From: CAIPAT01 sp041665605 | Lineage (GTDB): Bacteria; Verrucomicrobiota; Lentisphaeria; Victivallales; Victivallaceae | Direction of reading: 5' to 3' | NCBI GenBank assembly: GCA_041665605.1 | Contig: JBAYIO010000011.1 | Coordinates: 1-64,000 of the forward strand | Length of the DNA stretch: 64,000 nucleotides | Notes under the pieces: generated by a model | The model's database searches: none | The model's input: the letters and a program-made list of their open reading frames with translations, nothing else | What the model was told of the DNA's origin: nothing | Position numbers and translations under genes: made by a program | Shown: in pieces, positions 1-8,001 of the stretch | Position numbering within the stretch: position 1 is the first letter of the stretch | How the letters are laid out: every line of letters starts with the position of its first letter

Positions 1-111
1 CAAGCAATTATGGAGTGTCTGGAAAATCAAACAACCGAGATACTCCATGATCTAGAAACACTATTGACGTGTGAATTTCAGAGTTTTAAAAATGTTAATA
101 TTTTAAACTAA
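1..111 (+). CDS. C-terminal tail of an unidentified protein (partial)
   Basis: Frame 1 is open from the first base to a TAA at 109-111, giving 36 residues that are acidic at first and end in NVNILN. The start lies outside the window. I do not recognise the family. An IS3-type remnant begins 19 bases downstream on the other strand, so this may be the tail of a gene disrupted or flanked by the element. It could also be chance, since 36 codons is short. Confidence 0.3.
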   Translation, partial: QAIMECLENQTTEILHDLETLLTCEFQSFKNVNILN

Positions 112-129
112 TACAGTATAATTAAGCTG

Positions 130-290
130 TTAATGCATTTGAAAGACATATTTTTTTGCAAACCGGAACGGATTAACACAAAGCTTGAATTTGCTGTCAT
201 AGTTCTTCTTCATTCTTCGAGGCTCCTTAATTTTATGGTTTAAATTAAGAGTCTTTTACACTTATGCAAGTTGTCCAGCTTTCGGGAGGA
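130..290 (-). mobile_element. Remnant of an IS3-family element (left end plus OrfA start)
   Basis: On the minus strand a terminus-like sequence CGAAAGCTGGACAA (270-283) resembles the ends of many IS3-family elements. It is followed by a good ribosome site (AAGGAG) and an ATG at 213. The reading frame starts MKKNYDSKFK, the typical opening of IS3-type OrfA transposases, but the match is lost after about ten residues and the frame stops at 130. No OrfB or right end is visible. I read it as a 5-prime-truncated scar, recognised from family knowledge rather than alignment. It lies upstream of rpsO and may mark an old rearrangement point. Confidence 0.45.
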
Positions 291-399
291 AGCGCATATC
301 ATAATATGTGAACGCTGCAACTATTGCCGTAGGGGGCTTTCATTTCCGAGCACGGGACGGATTTTGCTGATTTTTTCGTTTTTTTGATGAACAAATGAT

Positions 400-427
400 T
401 TGCAAAAAGGAAAAATTGCGGTATTTT
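400..427 (+). promoter_or_regulatory. Putative sigma70 promoter of rpsO
   Basis: TTGCAA (400-405), a 16-base spacer and TATTTT (422-427). Transcription would begin near 435 and leave a leader of about 83 bases before the rpsO start. It is the best -35/-10 pair seen between 291 and 517; nothing else recognisable is present in that stretch. Confidence 0.4.
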
Positions 428-457
428 TATAGTTCTGTTATAAAAAACGGTTCATGT

Positions 458-488
458 GGTTCTGCTGTTAAGCCTGACAGTTGGAGCT
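458..488 (+). promoter_or_regulatory. Hairpin in the rpsO leader, possible S15 autoregulatory site
   Basis: An inner stem CTGTTA/TGACAG closes a four-base loop AGCC (465-480). An outer stem GGTTC/GAGCT (458-462 with 484-488) sits across a small internal loop. The structure ends 29 bases before the rpsO ATG. S15 represses its own mRNA through leader structures in several bacterial phyla, with different folds in each, so a role here is plausible but inferred from position only. Confidence 0.35.
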
Positions 489-517
489 GCGGGACACGAA
501 AAACAAAAGGGAATATT

Positions 518-775
518 ATGAAAAAGGCAACAGTTATCAAGAAGTACGCCAGAAAAGAAGGCGACACCGGGTCCCCGGAAGTGCAAGTCGCGCTGCTCAC
601 CCAGCGGATTAAACACCTGACCGAGCATCTGAGAGCCAATAAGAAAGACCACAGCACCCGCCGCGGCCTGATGGCTATGGTCAGCCGCAGACGCAGTCTG
701 CTGGAGTACCTCAGCAAAGAGAACTTCGAAAGTTATGTTAAAATAACTGCCGACCTCGATATCCGCAGAAAATAA
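518..775 (+). CDS. rpsO: 30S ribosomal protein S15
   Basis: Primary 16S rRNA-binding protein of the small subunit, organising the central platform. The 85-residue product is close to the usual 88-89. It carries the family landmarks GDTGSPEVQVALLTQRI near residues 15-31, the KKDH/S-RRGL segment near 43-52, and RRR-LL-YL near 57-65. An upstream in-frame ATG at 395 would add 41 unrelated residues that overlap the putative promoter and leader hairpin. The ATG at 518, preceded by AAAAGGGAA, is therefore chosen. It is followed by a strong terminator and then pnp, the classic rpsO-pnp order. Confidence 0.95.
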   Translation: MKKATVIKKYARKEGDTGSPEVQVALLTQRIKHLTEHLRANKKDHSTRRGLMAMVSRRRSLLEYLSKENFESYVKITADLDIRRK

Positions 776-799
776 CTGCTGAAGTTATTGAACTTATCA

Positions 800-838
800 C
801 AGGCTGCCATTCAAAACGGCAGCCTGTTTGCTTTTATT
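800..838 (+). terminator. Rho-independent terminator of rpsO
   Basis: A perfect nine-base-pair stem CAGGCTGCC/GGCAGCCTG (800-808 with 818-826) with a nine-base loop is followed by TTTGCTTTTATTT. It starts 25 bases after the rpsO stop. The weak U-tract could let some transcription read into pnp. Confidence 0.8.
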
Positions 839-1136
839 TCATATACTGCTATATTAATTATCAACGGTTTTCAGTAGAGACTGGAAAAAGTTGAATAATA
901 TTGATGTGGAATTCGGCCGCTATCAGATTCCGGGTTGACCAATCCGGGTTTTGATACCGCGATTCCGCAAAAAAGTTTTGACTTCTCCATTTCTCTACCG
1001 CAAAACTACAAGTAAACAATCAGCCTGCTGCACAATTGTGGAGAAAAATCCCCGGCAGCGGCAAAAACCGTCCATGTAAACGGTAAAACATATTTATAAT
1101 ACTGTTTATCAGGGACAAAAAGAGGAAACTGCAACA
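839..1136 (+). promoter_or_regulatory. pnp upstream region
   Basis: About 300 bases without a gene. A perfect -10 box TATAAT lies at 1095-1100 with no convincing -35. A TTGACT at about 976 lacks a good -10. The ribosome site AAGAGGAAA lies just before the pnp ATG. In other bacteria pnp leaders form RNase III-processed hairpins for autocontrol; I see no clear long hairpin here. Confidence 0.35.
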
Positions 1137-3257
1137 ATGGCAGAAGAAAAAGTAAGCTTCAGTATCGGTGAAAACCGCACCATGGAAATCTCAACCGGCA
1201 AAATGGCCAATCTGGCTAACGGCGCCTGTCTGGTCAGACTCGGCGACACGATCGTTCTCGCGGCGGCATGTACCGGCCCGGCACGTCCCGGCACGGACTT
1301 CTTTCCGCTCCAGGTCGATTATCGTGAAAAATACAGCGCGGCGGGCATATTCCCCGGCGGCTACATCAAACGTGAAGGCCGTCCCAGCGAGAAGGAAATC
1401 CTGACTTGCCGCGTCACCGACCGTCCGCTGCGCCCGCTCTTCCCGAAAGGCTATTTCGACGAAGTGCAAGTGCAGGCCCTGCTGTTAAGCGCGGACAAAC
1501 AGAATGACGCGGACGTGCTCTGCATGCTCGGCGCATCAGCCGCGCTCACCATCTCCGACCTCCCGTTTCAGGGCCCGATCGGCGCACTGCGCGTAGGCCG
1601 CGTGGACGGCAAATTCATTGCGAACCCGACACATGCCGAAATGGCGAAGAGCTCCATGGAACTGATTTACGCCGGACTCCCGGATAAAGTAATCATGATC
1701 GAAGGCGAAGCCAACGAATGTTCTGAAGCAGACCTGAAGGCGGCCATGGAATTCGCCAACGAGATCGTCAAAGTCCAGGTGGCGGCACAGTTGGAACTCG
1801 CCGCCAAAGCCGGCAAAGCGAAAAAGACCCCGAAACTGTATCTGGTTCCGGAAGCGATTGAAAAAGCGCTCCGCGAATTTTGCGCGGGCAAACTGGAAGC
1901 CGCCTGTCTGGTTCCCGGCAAAACCGACCGTCTGCTGGCGCTTGACGCCATTTTCAGCGCGGCGGCGGAAACCCTCAGGCCGCAGTTCCCGGATATGGAA
2001 AATGCCGACTTCGAACTGGAAATCCGCAAATGTTCCGACGATCTGGTAAAAGAAACCACGCGTAATGCAATTCTCGAAAAACAGTTCCGTCCCGATGGCC
2101 GCGGCATTGACGAACTCAGACAGCTTTCAGCGGAAGTCGGAATTCTTCCGGTTGTTCACGGCAGCGGACTTTTCTCCCGCGGCGAAACCCAGGCGCTGGT
2201 CATCGTCACCCTCGGCGGCGAAAAGGACTCCCAGGAATATGACAACATCACCGGCAGGCCCAGCGTGCTCTCCAAACGCTTCTACCTGCATTACAATTTC
2301 CCGAACTTCAGCGTAGGCGAAGTCGGCAGAATCATGGGACCCGGCAGACGCGAAATCGGACACGGCAATCTGGCCGAACGTTCCGTCGCTAAAGTCATTC
2401 CCGCGGATTTCCCGTATGTCGTCCGCTGCGTATCTGAAGTGATGTCCTCCAACGGCTCCACATCGATGGCGTCAGTTTGCGGCGCGATCCTCGCCCTGAT
2501 GGATGCCGGGGTGCCGATCACGGCCCCGGTGGCGGGTATTTCCTGCGGCCTGGTAACCGATGACAACGGCAAGGAACTGCTGCTCACCGACATCATCGGC
2601 GCGGAAGATCACTTCGGCGATATGGACTTCAAAGTCTGCGGCACCCGCGAAGGCATCACCGGCTTCCAGCTTGACCTGAAGCTGCCGGGCATCGCCATTG
2701 ACCTGCTCTGCCAGGGCATGGAACGCAACCGCGTCGCCAGAATGAAGATCCTCGACGTAATCCAGGCCTGCATGCCGGCCCCGCGTCCGGAAATCAGCCC
2801 GAACGCCCCGCAGATGGTAATCGTCAAAATCAGTCCGGACAAGATCGGCGCGCTGATCGGCCCCGGCGGCAAAAATATCAAAGCGATCACCGAAGAAACC
2901 GGAGCCTCAATTGACGTTGACGACAACGGCACCGTCAAGATTCTCGCTCCCGATCCGGAAGCGCTGGAAGACGCCAAGAACCGCGTTCTCGGCTGCACCG
3001 CCATGCCGGAAATCGGCAAGATCTACCGCGGCAAAGTCTCTTCCGTCAAGGATTTCGGCGCGTTCGTCGAAATCATGCCGGGACTCGACGGCCTGCTGCA
3101 TATCTCCGAAATGGCCGATTACCGCGTAAAACAGGTAACGGACATTTGCACCGAAGGCTCATTTGTCACGGTCAAGGTTATCGACATTGACCAGAGCGGA
3201 AAAATCCGCCTGAGCCGCAGGGCGGCGTTGAAAGAATTGGACGGCAAGGAAATCTGA
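1137..3257 (+). CDS. pnp: Polyribonucleotide nucleotidyltransferase (PNPase)
   Basis: Phosphorolytic 3'-to-5' exoribonuclease that degrades mRNA as a trimer and can also add tails. The 706 residues match the family length of about 700. Order: first RNase PH domain (about 10-145), helical linker (about 150-235), second RNase PH domain (about 300-535) with the catalytic signature GAEDHFGDMDFK near 487-500, KH domain with GPGGKNI near 575, and S1 domain from about 625 containing VKDFGAFVEI. The ATG at 1137 has a good ribosome site. The gene lies downstream of rpsO as in most bacteria and ends in its own terminator. Confidence 0.97.
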   Translation: MAEEKVSFSIGENRTMEISTGKMANLANGACLVRLGDTIVLAAACTGPARPGTDFFPLQVDYREKYSAAGIFPGGYIKREGRPSEKEILTCRVTDRPLRPLFPKGYFDEVQVQALLLSADKQNDADVLCMLGASAALTISDLPFQGPIGALRVGRVDGKFIANPTHAEMAKSSMELIYAGLPDKVIMIEGEANECSEADLKAAMEFANEIVKVQVAAQLELAAKAGKAKKTPKLYLVPEAIEKALREFCAGKLEAACLVPGKTDRLLALDAIFSAAAETLRPQFPDMENADFELEIRKCSDDLVKETTRNAILEKQFRPDGRGIDELRQLSAEVGILPVVHGSGLFSRGETQALVIVTLGGEKDSQEYDNITGRPSVLSKRFYLHYNFPNFSVGEVGRIMGPGRREIGHGNLAERSVAKVIPADFPYVVRCVSEVMSSNGSTSMASVCGAILALMDAGVPITAPVAGISCGLVTDDNGKELLLTDIIGAEDHFGDMDFKVCGTREGITGFQLDLKLPGIAIDLLCQGMERNRVARMKILDVIQACMPAPRPEISPNAPQMVIVKISPDKIGALIGPGGKNIKAITEETGASIDVDDNGTVKILAPDPEALEDAKNRVLGCTAMPEIGKIYRGKVSSVKDFGAFVEIMPGLDGLLHISEMADYRVKQVTDICTEGSFVTVKVIDIDQSGKIRLSRRAALKELDGKEI

Positions 3258-3275
3258 GCCGACTGTAAATAATAC

Positions 3276-3309
3276 AAAAAAATCCGGGATAAAACCCGGA
3301 TTTTTTTTG
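3276..3309 (+). terminator. Rho-independent terminator of pnp
   Basis: Stem AATCCGGG/CCCGGATT (3281-3288 with 3295-3302), six-base loop, A-run before and T8 after. It is nearly identical to the hairpin at 3883-3904 on the far side of the next gene. Confidence 0.9.
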
Positions 3310-3356
3310 TCAAAATATTGTGTTCCTATGGGAATCAGATTATATTTCCCACGTAA

Positions 3357-3383
3357 TTGAATGATATATAAAAACAATATAAT
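3357..3383 (+). promoter_or_regulatory. Possible promoter of the 3410 membrane protein gene
   Basis: TTGAAT (3357-3362) and a perfect TATAAT (3378-3383), with a short 15-base spacer. Transcription would start near 3390, only about 20 bases before the ATG. Confidence 0.35.
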
Positions 3384-3409
3384 AACTTGTCAGGTGTCGT
3401 TACCACGCC

Positions 3410-3871
3410 ATGAGCAAATTCGGCCAAACATTGTTCGGGAACTCTAGGTTCATCCCTTGGGCGCTCTCACCTTTCGTGCTTATTTTTGCCATCTTCATGC
3501 CGCTGCTCATTGATGGATGGACACCGCTCAGGGGCGTGCTGGCAGTTGGGATGGAGTTGATGTGTGCAGCACTACTGGCAGGCTTTTGGTTGCCTGCCCG
3601 AATCGGCCACTGGGCATTTCGCGGACTTGCCGGGTTGATCTTCCTTACTTACGCGGCTTATGTCGTTTACGAATTATTTTTCACGAACACGCCATTCAAG
3701 ATTTCCGGACGACACAGCGCAGCATCTCCATTCAACGCGCTACTTGGATTCTTGCTCATAGGTTTGCCAAGCTTGTGGTATTCCGCTTTGGGCAGATTCA
3801 CCCTCCGACAGCAGCCGGAGCCAGAAATTAATGAGAATTGCATCGAGCCAGATGATAACAGTGATACCTAA
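3410..3871 (+). CDS. Small multi-pass membrane protein, function unknown
   Basis: The product has 153 residues with about four hydrophobic segments (roughly 15-35, 40-62, 65-88 and 105-122) and an acidic, asparagine-rich tail ending DDNSDT. I do not recognise a family. No Shine-Dalgarno sequence precedes the ATG, unlike almost all neighbours. The gene is enclosed by two near-identical terminators (3276-3309 and 3876-3911), which looks like a one-gene cassette placed between the convergent pnp and lexA genes. Codon choice appears more mixed than in pnp, by eye only. It is a plausible real gene because of its membrane pattern. Confidence 0.6.
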   Translation: MSKFGQTLFGNSRFIPWALSPFVLIFAIFMPLLIDGWTPLRGVLAVGMELMCAALLAGFWLPARIGHWAFRGLAGLIFLTYAAYVVYELFFTNTPFKISGRHSAASPFNALLGFLLIGLPSLWYSALGRFTLRQQPEPEINENCIEPDDNSDT

Positions 3872-3875
3872 TGGT

Positions 3876-3911
3876 CAAAAAAAAATCCGGGGAAACCCGG
3901 ATTTTTTTTTG
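3876..3911. terminator. Bidirectional terminator between the 3410 gene and lexA
   Basis: Stem AAATCCGGG/CCCGGATTT (3883-3891 with 3896-3904) with a four-base GAAA loop. It has an A-run on the left and T9 on the right, so it can end transcription from both sides. Confidence 0.85.
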
Positions 3912-3935
3912 TATTAATCAGTCGGAAAAGAAATA

Positions 3936-4559
3936 TCAGTATTCGCGCTGCAAGCCTACGACTCTGCCCTGGATTTTAACCTGGGAAGCCGGGTAGAACT
4001 GCGGACTGAAATCTGAATTGGCCGGACGGAGTTCAACACGTCCGCCCTTATGGAAATAAATTGTTTTGACCGTGACTTCCTCATTGACCAGAGCGACGAC
4101 AATGTCGCCGGACTTGGCCTCCTCCACCTGCTTGACAACCACGATGTCGTCCTGATAGATGCCGATGTCGCGCATGCTTTCGCCATTAACGCGCAGCGCA
4201 AACACTTTGTCCGCATCTTTCCTGCCGACCAAAGCGGTGTCAATGAAAACGTCGCCTTCCTTGTATTCCAGGCTTTCCGCGGGCAGTCCGGCATTGATCC
4301 GGCCCAGCAGCGGAATTGACAGCACGAAAGACATGTGTTTGGACTTGCGCCTGGGCTTCAGCAGGCTGATGCTTCTGGCCTTTGAGCTGCGATTGAGCTG
4401 ATTCTTGCGCTGCAGCGCACGCAAATGAGCGAACACGGTGGAAGTTTTAATCTTGAAAAAATCCGCGATCTCGTAGACGGTCGGCGCCATCGCTTCTTTT
4501 TCCATGAAATCTTCAATAAACTCTAAAATATCTTTTTGTTTTTCGGTAAGAGCTTTCAT
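3936..4559 (-). CDS. lexA: LexA repressor
   Basis: SOS-response repressor that cleaves itself when RecA filaments form. The 207 residues carry an N-terminal winged-helix DNA-binding domain (about 1-68, with APTVYEIADFFKI as the region of the recognition helix) and a C-terminal S24 peptidase domain. Cleavage site Ala90-Gly91 and the catalytic dyad Ser128 (in GESM) and Lys165 (in TVKTIY) are all present. The ATG follows AAAGGAGAAG. The DNA-binding domain differs from the E. coli type, so the SOS box is probably phylum-specific; no clear palindrome was identified upstream. Confidence 0.93.
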   Translation of the reverse strand: MKALTEKQKDILEFIEDFMEKEAMAPTVYEIADFFKIKTSTVFAHLRALQRKNQLNRSSKARSISLLKPRRKSKHMSFVLSIPLLGRINAGLPAESLEYKEGDVFIDTALVGRKDADKVFALRVNGESMRDIGIYQDDIVVVKQVEEAKSGDIVVALVNEEVTVKTIYFHKGGRVELRPANSDFSPQFYPASQVKIQGRVVGLQREY

Positions 4560-4624
4560 TGGTCTTCTCCTTTATTGGCAGAGATTCCGGCAACACGCAA
4601 TTTTTGATGCAAATTTACTACAGA

Positions 4625-5095
4625 TCATTGAAACGCAAATATCAGGATTACATAACCTTTATCTGTTTTTCCAATAAACAACTGAAACAGCATATCCGTA
4701 TCGAGCTTGACCGGCTTATTATCCTTGTCCTTGATTTCTTTCTGGAAAGACGCTTTCCAGACAAATGCTTTCAAAGGAGCTTTCTCCATAACCGTTAAAT
4801 ATGTCCATCCCTGAATCGTGCCGACCCGGTCCGTCATATCTTTGATTGTCGCCTTAAATGTCTTTTCAGTCATCTTCTCCTTCATTTCAGGAGAGAAATT
4901 TTTGGCGAACAACTGGTAGTTGTCGGTTTTAATGCCGTTCAAAATATCATCGGCAAAAACTTTAGCCGCCTTCAACGCCTCATTGTCATTCGGATCAAAC
5001 TCTCCGAGCTTAGTTTTTTCAGTGGATTTGCATCCGGCTCCAACCAGCAGCAGCACCGACGACATGGCGATTACAAATAAGCGTAAAACATTCAT
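4625..5095 (-). CDS. Small predicted lipoprotein, function unknown
   Basis: The product has 156 residues. A signal peptide ends in a Cys at position 22 (VGAGC), an imperfect lipobox. The mature part (about 30-156) has a pattern of helices followed by beta strands (TYLTVMEKAPLKAFVWKASF), as in small NTF2-like or DUF3887/DUF4019-type domains; the family assignment is uncertain. The ribosome site AAAGGA precedes the ATG. It is the third of three small envelope-type genes on the minus strand upstream of lexA. Confidence 0.65.
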   Translation of the reverse strand: MNVLRLFVIAMSSVLLLVGAGCKSTEKTKLGEFDPNDNEALKAAKVFADDILNGIKTDNYQLFAKNFSPEMKEKMTEKTFKATIKDMTDRVGTIQGWTYLTVMEKAPLKAFVWKASFQKEIKDKDNKPVKLDTDMLFQLFIGKTDKGYVILIFAFQ

Positions 5096-5224
5096 TTTTT
5101 TAATTCCTTTTGCAAAATAAGCTTATAAATTTTATAGTATTTTAATTTAATTTAACATCCGACATGGATAATTTCAAAGGCAATTTTACCGGATAACAGG
5201 ATTCAGCGGCAAATCGCCTGAAAA

Positions 5225-5788
5225 TCACTTGAGTTCAATCACAAACGGGGGGCTTCTGACATCAACGGAGTTAAGGGCAAGTTCGGCAATGACCCAGAAC
5301 TTTTTGCTTCTGCTTAAATCATCAGGGCTGATTTGTTTAAATAAATCTATCTGCTTTTCCACAAAAACAATATTGTTCGGGTTGATAATCAACGGGAAAT
5401 GGTGAACCGGCGGCTTGAGTTCAGGATTGATGCATTTCCATGATTTCTTCTCAAAATTCTCAAGATCAACGTCAGGCGAATACTGGCGGTAATATATCCT
5501 GATATTATACGAATCGTCCATATACCATTCATCAATCAGAACCGGCTTGGGCCCCGAGTTCCTCAGTTTGAAATTGATGATTGCAACCTGTTCAGGAACA
5601 AATGCTTTTCCGGGAATGATCGGATTCAAATCCAGCGCGTAATCTTTAAGTTTCGGATAAGATGCCTTTACCGGAGAACGGGTCTGAGTTTTATTCACAG
5701 CCGTGGTTTTTGACACGCAGCCCTGAATGCATAAAAAAAACGTCGCTGCAGTTATGCTCAATGCCAAATGTTTTAAAAATATCTTCAT
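5225..5788 (-). CDS. Predicted lipoprotein with beta-rich domain, function unknown
   Basis: From the ATG at 5788 the product has 187 residues. A signal peptide ends at Cys24 (CIQGC), followed by a Ser/Thr/Lys-rich linker and a beta-rich domain (VAIINFKLRNSGPKPVLIDEW) of immunoglobulin-like appearance. A longer frame starting at 5839 would destroy the signal peptide and overlap the upstream gene. The stop codon of that gene ends one base before this ATG, which suggests translational coupling. No family is recognised. Confidence 0.65.
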   Translation of the reverse strand: MKIFLKHLALSITAATFFLCIQGCVSKTTAVNKTQTRSPVKASYPKLKDYALDLNPIIPGKAFVPEQVAIINFKLRNSGPKPVLIDEWYMDDSYNIRIYYRQYSPDVDLENFEKKSWKCINPELKPPVHHFPLIINPNNIVFVEKQIDLFKQISPDDLSRSKKFWVIAELALNSVDVRSPPFVIELK

Positions 5789-5789
5789 A

Positions 5790-6113
5790 TTACTTTTTTT
5801 TGCGGTTAACCTTTTCGCCGATGTGGCTTCTGAAAACATATATTACTAATATCACCATTGTGATTGCCAGCACCCATTTGCTGGTCTCGGTCCTGAAAAG
5901 TTCGAGGACGGTAGTTTCCTTGGCTCCGGCAAGAAAATTATTCTTGTTGAAGTTCACTACTCCAAGCAGCACATAATATACCCCGGTCCATAAAATACAG
6001 ACGACAAGCGAGGCAAATACTTTGAACAAATGATGCCCGATCCACTCACTTACCGTTTTTGCCGGAAAGCTGGTATAAACCGACCCTAATTGTCTTCTTC
6101 TGCTCATAGTCAT
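5790..6113 (-). CDS. Small two-helix membrane protein, function unknown
   Basis: The product has 107 residues with two clear membrane helices (about 30-52 and 80-97), a basic N-terminus and a strongly basic C-terminus (NRKKK), suggesting both ends are cytoplasmic. An alternative start lies two codons in. It sits one base upstream of the lipoprotein gene at 5788, so the two probably act together. No known family was recognised. Confidence 0.6.
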   Translation of the reverse strand: MTMSRRRQLGSVYTSFPAKTVSEWIGHHLFKVFASLVVCILWTGVYYVLLGVVNFNKNNFLAGAKETTVLELFRTETSKWVLAITMVILVIYVFRSHIGEKVNRKKK

Positions 6114-6237
6114 AAAAACACTTCTTTAAATTTAAAAATAATTTTAACCGCAAAACGCCTATTATTCAAATTAAATCCTAATTATTTTCAGTTAATCTGA
6201 CAATCCGCTCACCGGATCAGCTAAAAATCCAATCTGT

Positions 6238-7146
6238 TTATCGTTCACACGGTTTACCTGACGCAGAACTGCTGTTACTATTTCCGTGTCGCCCGACGAC
6301 GGCGGACACCCGGAAAGATCCCGGGGTCATGCCATGATACAGGCGGAAGGTTTTTACAAAATAAGCTGTATGCTTGAAGCCGCATTGCCAGGCGGTCTCA
6401 TCCACCGAATATTTTCCAGACAACAGCATCTGCGCGGCATGCTCCATGCGACGGTGAATGATGTATTCTTTATAAGTGCAGTTCCCGTAGCGCTGGAAGA
6501 GCTTTGACACGTATTCCGGAGTTACTTTAAAAATGCCGGATAGTTTCTCCCTTGAAAGATCATTCAGGCAATTGTCTTCGACATAATCAACCAGTTGCAA
6601 CCACAGATTCTGTGAGCGGGTGAACGTCTCATTCACTGACCGCCGGAGATCCTCTTCGGACATTTCCATAATCAGACGAATCAGGCGTCCGGCAATATCC
6701 GGCGACGGCATAATTTCCGCTTCACAGAGTGCGCCTAAAGACTTGAATGCATATACTGTCGCCATGCGCAGCGTGTCATAAATATGGTAATATTCCAGAT
6801 CTGGAACCTCCTGCCCGTTCAGTTTGGCATAGACGATCCGAAGATAGTTGTGGCGAAGCACAAGCGAAAGTCCGCTACCGGTTGTCTCATGGAGTTTGAT
6901 TGGCGCAAACGCATTTACAAAATTTATATCGCCATAGTGTAATTCATGTTGTACCGTCTGTCCGCCTTCACACATGCTGATAAGAATATGACCTTCAAGT
7001 TTAATATTGATCCTCGGCCATGGCAGGCATTCCGCACCGCTTATTTTGTGCAGATTATCTCTGCTTCCGGCAAGATAAAGCTGTTTCGGCGTCATGGCAA
7101 TGATATCATGCAGTCTTTCCGCCAGTTGATCTTTCATATTTTGCAT
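6238..7146 (-). CDS. AraC-family transcriptional regulator
   Basis: The product has 302 residues. The N-terminal part (about 1-170) is beta-rich and resembles a cupin-type sensor domain. The C-terminal 100 residues form the paired helix-turn-helix domain: LSGIFKVTPEYVSKLFQRY for the first helix pair, then VDETAWQCGFKHTAYFVKTFRLYHGMTP, the family signature. It is transcribed divergently from the prepilin/GH99-like operon, with 123 bases between the starts. It is therefore the probable local regulator of that operon, likely responding to a sugar; the ligand cannot be read from sequence. Confidence 0.88.
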   Translation of the reverse strand: MQNMKDQLAERLHDIIAMTPKQLYLAGSRDNLHKISGAECLPWPRINIKLEGHILISMCEGGQTVQHELHYGDINFVNAFAPIKLHETTGSGLSLVLRHNYLRIVYAKLNGQEVPDLEYYHIYDTLRMATVYAFKSLGALCEAEIMPSPDIAGRLIRLIMEMSEEDLRRSVNETFTRSQNLWLQLVDYVEDNCLNDLSREKLSGIFKVTPEYVSKLFQRYGNCTYKEYIIHRRMEHAAQMLLSGKYSVDETAWQCGFKHTAYFVKTFRLYHGMTPGSFRVSAVVGRHGNSNSSSASGKPCER

Positions 7147-7198
7147 TGCAAATCCATCATTAGTTTACGTTTGTTATATTGATAGCATGTTTATGATA

Positions 7199-7227
7199 TT
7201 GTGTCAAGCGGGAAATGCAGTTATAAT
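7199..7227 (+). promoter_or_regulatory. Promoter of the prepilin/GH99-like operon
   Basis: TTGTGT (7199-7204), a 17-base spacer and a perfect TATAAT (7222-7227). Transcription from about 7234 excludes the in-frame upstream start at 7201 for the prepilin gene. Confidence 0.6.
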
Positions 7228-7269
7228 ATATACATAAATCATCCAATTAATGTGAAAGGTGCAAGCATA

Positions 7270-7980
7270 ATGCAAAGAGAAAGATTTACGCTTATAGAAT
7301 TGCTGGTTGTGATTACGATCATCACGATTCTGGCTTCAATGCTGCTGCCTGCGCTGAATAAAGCCAGAGTGAAATCGCAATCAACAGTATGTGTCAATAA
7401 TCTGCGGCAGACTGGTCTTGCCATCAGTTCATACGCCGGGGATTACTCCGGATTTACTCCGGAAGGCCGTCCTTCGCAATATACCGGCGCTTACAACTAT
7501 TGGACGTGGACTATGATTAATCTGAAATATGTTCCCCCTGCCAGTAACCGCAAACCACATGTTCTGGTTTGCCCGAGTGTCCCATTCGGAGTTTACGCCA
7601 ACCCGGTCTCCTGTTATGGAATGCGCGGAGCCCTCAGCGCCGGGGCGGCAGTATCAACGTTTTTCCGGGAGTCATCCAGCAAGCGAGCCATGGACACTGG
7701 CAATGCCGCTAACTCCGTATCCGCTAAAACCTATATCCAGACACTTTCGGAGTTCCCGCTCGTGTTTGATTCGTTTGCCGTTACCAATGTTGTAGCGGGC
7801 GTGAACATCTTTACCGGACATGCCTTTTCCAATCCCAATACGCTTGGACTAAATCATAACTCGCGTGCTAACGTGCTAATGTTGGCGGGTAACGTGGCCA
7901 GCGGCAGCCGTTCCTGGCTATATTTTACCAGGGGGCAGTTAAACGGAACATGGACTCAAACAATTATTCCCAGCTTTTAA
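7270..7980 (+). CDS. Prepilin-like secreted protein (N-terminal methylation motif)
   Basis: From the ATG at 7270 the product has 236 residues. It begins with a very short leader and the type IV pilin motif FTLIELLVVITIITILASML, where Glu5 of the mature form and the hydrophobic helix are intact. A later HNSRANVLMLAGNV segment corresponds to the H-x9-DG-type motif of the DUF1559-like pseudopilin families amplified in Lentisphaerota and Planctomycetota, with the usual Asp-Gly replaced by Ala-Gly. Processing by a prepilin peptidase is expected. It precedes the GH99-like gene by 21 bases. Members are often co-encoded with glycosidases, and their role is not established. Confidence 0.85.
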   Translation: MQRERFTLIELLVVITIITILASMLLPALNKARVKSQSTVCVNNLRQTGLAISSYAGDYSGFTPEGRPSQYTGAYNYWTWTMINLKYVPPASNRKPHVLVCPSVPFGVYANPVSCYGMRGALSAGAAVSTFFRESSSKRAMDTGNAANSVSAKTYIQTLSEFPLVFDSFAVTNVVAGVNIFTGHAFSNPNTLGLNHNSRANVLMLAGNVASGSRSWLYFTRGQLNGTWTQTIIPSF

Positions 7981-8001
7981 TCTTCAATCAGGATGGTTTT
8001 C

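Noticed and set aside
112..517. tRNA or riboswitch upstream of rpsO
   Set aside because: No T-arm-like GGTTCGAATC sequence or known riboswitch core was seen; the stretch is explained by an IS3 remnant, a promoter and a hairpin.
5789..5839. Longer start for the 5225-5788 lipoprotein
   Set aside because: It would remove the signal peptide and overlap the upstream membrane protein gene.
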